A stretch of DNA of 64,000 nucleotides from Amaurobius ferox. Lineage: Eukaryota; Arthropoda; Arachnida; Araneae; Amaurobiidae. Shown one piece after another: positions 62,304-64,000 of this stretch; position 1 is the stretch's first letter, and each line of letters opens with the position of its first letter. Where the stretch lies: positions 29,551,780-29,615,779 of the forward strand of contig OX578140.1 in assembly GCA_951213105.1 (NCBI GenBank). Reading direction: 5' to 3'. The translations under genes were made by a program, and so were the position numbers. Below the pieces are notes generated by a model, which saw only the letters and a program-made list of their open reading frames with translations, was not told where the DNA came from and ran no database searches.

Positions 62304-63843
62304 TGTGGTGTCGAGGTTTGAGATCCTCGAGTGAACCACTCGAGGATGAACCACTCGAGTGAACCACTCGAGTGAATCCACTCGAGTGAAATTGTAACTT
62401 CTATAATCTGTTTCTATATTTATTGCATACATATGTATCTATATTTTTATCTTATTGCACTGCCAACTACTATGTAACTCAAAGTTTTTTGACCTTGAGA
62501 CGATAATGTTGTTTACATTTATCGTCTCACCCTTTGACCTCGTGACCACTGAATTGAAACTGACTACGATGAGTCCCGCGACATTCACTTGGATCCCATC
62601 TTCTTTCAGAGAACCTGTTTTCTCTCTGTTTACTCTCCTTTTCAAATTTAGTTTTGTCTGCTTCTCAACATTGGTGGTCCATCTTCCAAGGTATTTTTGA
62701 TCACAGTCAGACTGTCAATCTTTTCAAGCATCCATCCAGAAAAGTAATGCTTCACATCAAATTCCAATTACAAAACTATTCTAAGAACTTATATTTCCGA
62801 TGTGGGGATACGTGAGTTTTATCACAGGTGCCCCGAAAAGAAAAAGCCTTGGAATCTTGGAACATTCCCTATCTGGCTACCCATGTCTCTGGGCTAGTCC
62901 GAATCGTAATTTTGTTATGTTGCCCACCTCGAAGTTGGAGACCAGATACCATTCCGGTCTCTGAACTTCGTGGGCATGGGGAGTGTCGCCGCCGGTCATC
63001 GTGGAGGAGCCCGCCTACCTGCTGTGCCATCGACGTTGAAGAACGGTTCTGACCCGAGGTCTCTGTGCCGAGTCGAGATGTTGGATGTCGTGGGCAAGCC
63101 TCAGCCTATTATTTGCTAAAAGAGAGCCGGTTTTCATGGAACGGCATAGCCGAGGGTTCAAAGTGGATGTTGGTGTACGATCTCTTCCGCATCTCCGGTG
63201 TTGGAGGTAAGAGTGTTTTTTCGATGGGTCAGTTTTCCGTCGGAAGTCATTCACGTGAAATGGAACAAACTTAAGATCTTTAATTTGACTTCCCGACTTA
63301 ATTCAACATCTGTTTATATGGAATAAAATATAAATTTACTTTAGGTATTTCTAAAAGAAAGCTTCGAGTGCGGTTGCTCCCATGTTGAGACCATACCTAT
63401 ACTGTATTTATGTTAAATGATAAATTTATTACTTTAGCCACATTTATTACGTTTTGGAACTTGTTTATTACGTCTTTGACTGGTGGCTATTAAATTTCGT
63501 ATCATGGTTTCCTGAGTCCAGTGCGGAGACTGACTGATATATATTCAGCTCCTGTATAATGTTGGTAACTCCTATTATAAATATAAATTGATTGATTAAT
63601 AAAGGATAGATTTAGTAAAGATTTAAGGAGTATTTATTTGTGTTTGAATTAGTATATTTACTTATGTTTTCAGCGGAAGAAGAAGACCTTAAAGTTAAGG
63701 GTTAGTCTTTTTCTGGTTTTGTTTGTGCAAGTCATCTGTGAGTTTCACTCACAGACGGGTGGAGTTTCGGACCTGGGTATTCAAAATTTGGAGAAAGTTA
63801 GAATTCTCCGGTCGGCTGTGTCGAGCGGAATTCCGCTACGACA
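62304..63843 (+). repeat. Diverged LTR related to the 45485 element (probable)
   Basis: The 3' end (GACCTGGGTATTCAAAATTT, GAGAAAGTTAGAATTCTCCG, GGCTGTGTC, CGCTACGACA at 63843) parallels the end of the 45485 LTR block by block. A donor-like GGAGGTAAGAG near 63206 and acceptor-like TTATGTTTTCAG near 63672 correspond to those in that LTR. A TGTGGTGTCGAGG at 62304 is my best guess for the 5' end, giving about 1,540 bp. What follows would be interior sequence leaving the window. Confidence 0.5.
62327..62393. repeat. Short tandem array of CCACTCGAGTGAA
   Basis: Five near-copies of a 13-14-bp unit centred on the palindrome ACTCGAGT, with some units as CTCGAGGATG variants. Confidence 0.8.
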
Positions 63844-64000
63844 GTTGCATATGAATGTTGGGATGGCTAAAAATTATTTTATATTTTTAGTGCATTTTAC
63901 TTAAATCGAGAAACTTAAAAGTACTTTTTTTATATTTTATTCTATAATTTTTAGCCTTTTGAAATTTTGCAATCAATTTTTCATCGATTTCCAATCAAAC
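63844..64000. other. Sequence beyond the diverged LTR, to window end
   Basis: Probably the start of the interior of the related LTR element. No motif recognised. Confidence 0.3.

Overview
This is an AT-rich animal nuclear sequence, almost certainly from an arthropod and possibly a chelicerate (the second part is a guess). Evidence: a minus-strand family of gustatory-receptor-like seven-transmembrane genes whose C-termini end in a T-[YI]-G-[FV]-L-M-Q motif, a tRNA-derived SINE family with a hairpin tail and (CAA)n end, LTR elements, CA/GA microsatellites and a full Polinton/Maverick. No rRNA gene, CRISPR array or bacterial-type operon was seen.

Host genes. Four related chemoreceptor-like loci lie on the minus strand: 4299-5429 (intact, 376 codons), 18890-20015 (pseudogene with a stop codon and two small retroposon insertions), a locus split between 20690-21499 and 38058-38362, and 60488-61618 (376 codons, one in-frame stop just before the last membrane segment). 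The split locus is the insertion site of the Polinton: the receptor frame runs continuously across the two sides once the element and one target duplication are set aside.

Polinton, 21506-38057 (16,552 bp). It is bounded by GCCGAT 6-bp target duplications and by terminal inverted repeats of about 550-575 bp starting 5'-AGTAGTAT. The left half, read leftward from 28275, is the virion module: coiled-coil protein, small hydrophobic protein, adenain-like protease, minor capsid (penton-like) protein, two micro-ORFs, major capsid protein (one in-frame TAG), fiber-like protein with a collagen-like start, a protein with a W-x-x-I-S-x-Y-Q repeat, and a leucine-rich-repeat protein. The right half, read rightward from 28331, is packaging and replication: FtsK/HerA-type ATPase (one in-frame TAG), membrane protein, PLA2-like/zinc-ribbon protein, DDE integrase with chromodomain, three small proteins (zinc finger, SAP-like, unknown), protein-primed DNA polymerase B (frameshifted) and small C-terminal genes. 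Almost every gene starts inside a TAAATG motif; at several junctions a longer near-identical sequence spans the stop of one gene and the start of the next.

Other mobile and repeated DNA. 45485-55222 is a 9,738-bp LTR element with two 1,513-bp LTRs that are virtually identical and CTGC target duplications, but with no recognisable gag/pol inside. It sits inside a field of about 300-bp diverged repeats (42480-45484 and 55223-55835) that also carries two SINEs. A related LTR appears at 62304-63843. Other stretches hold inverted-repeat families (6216-8600), a small TIR element (8608-8954), a 1.2-kb dispersed repeat in three copies, a perfect 27-bp hairpin (14636-14698), minisatellites and several local tandem duplications. 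Large stretches (1500-3000, 9660-11500, 17170-18880, 38400-41280, 59040-60480) show nothing that can be named.
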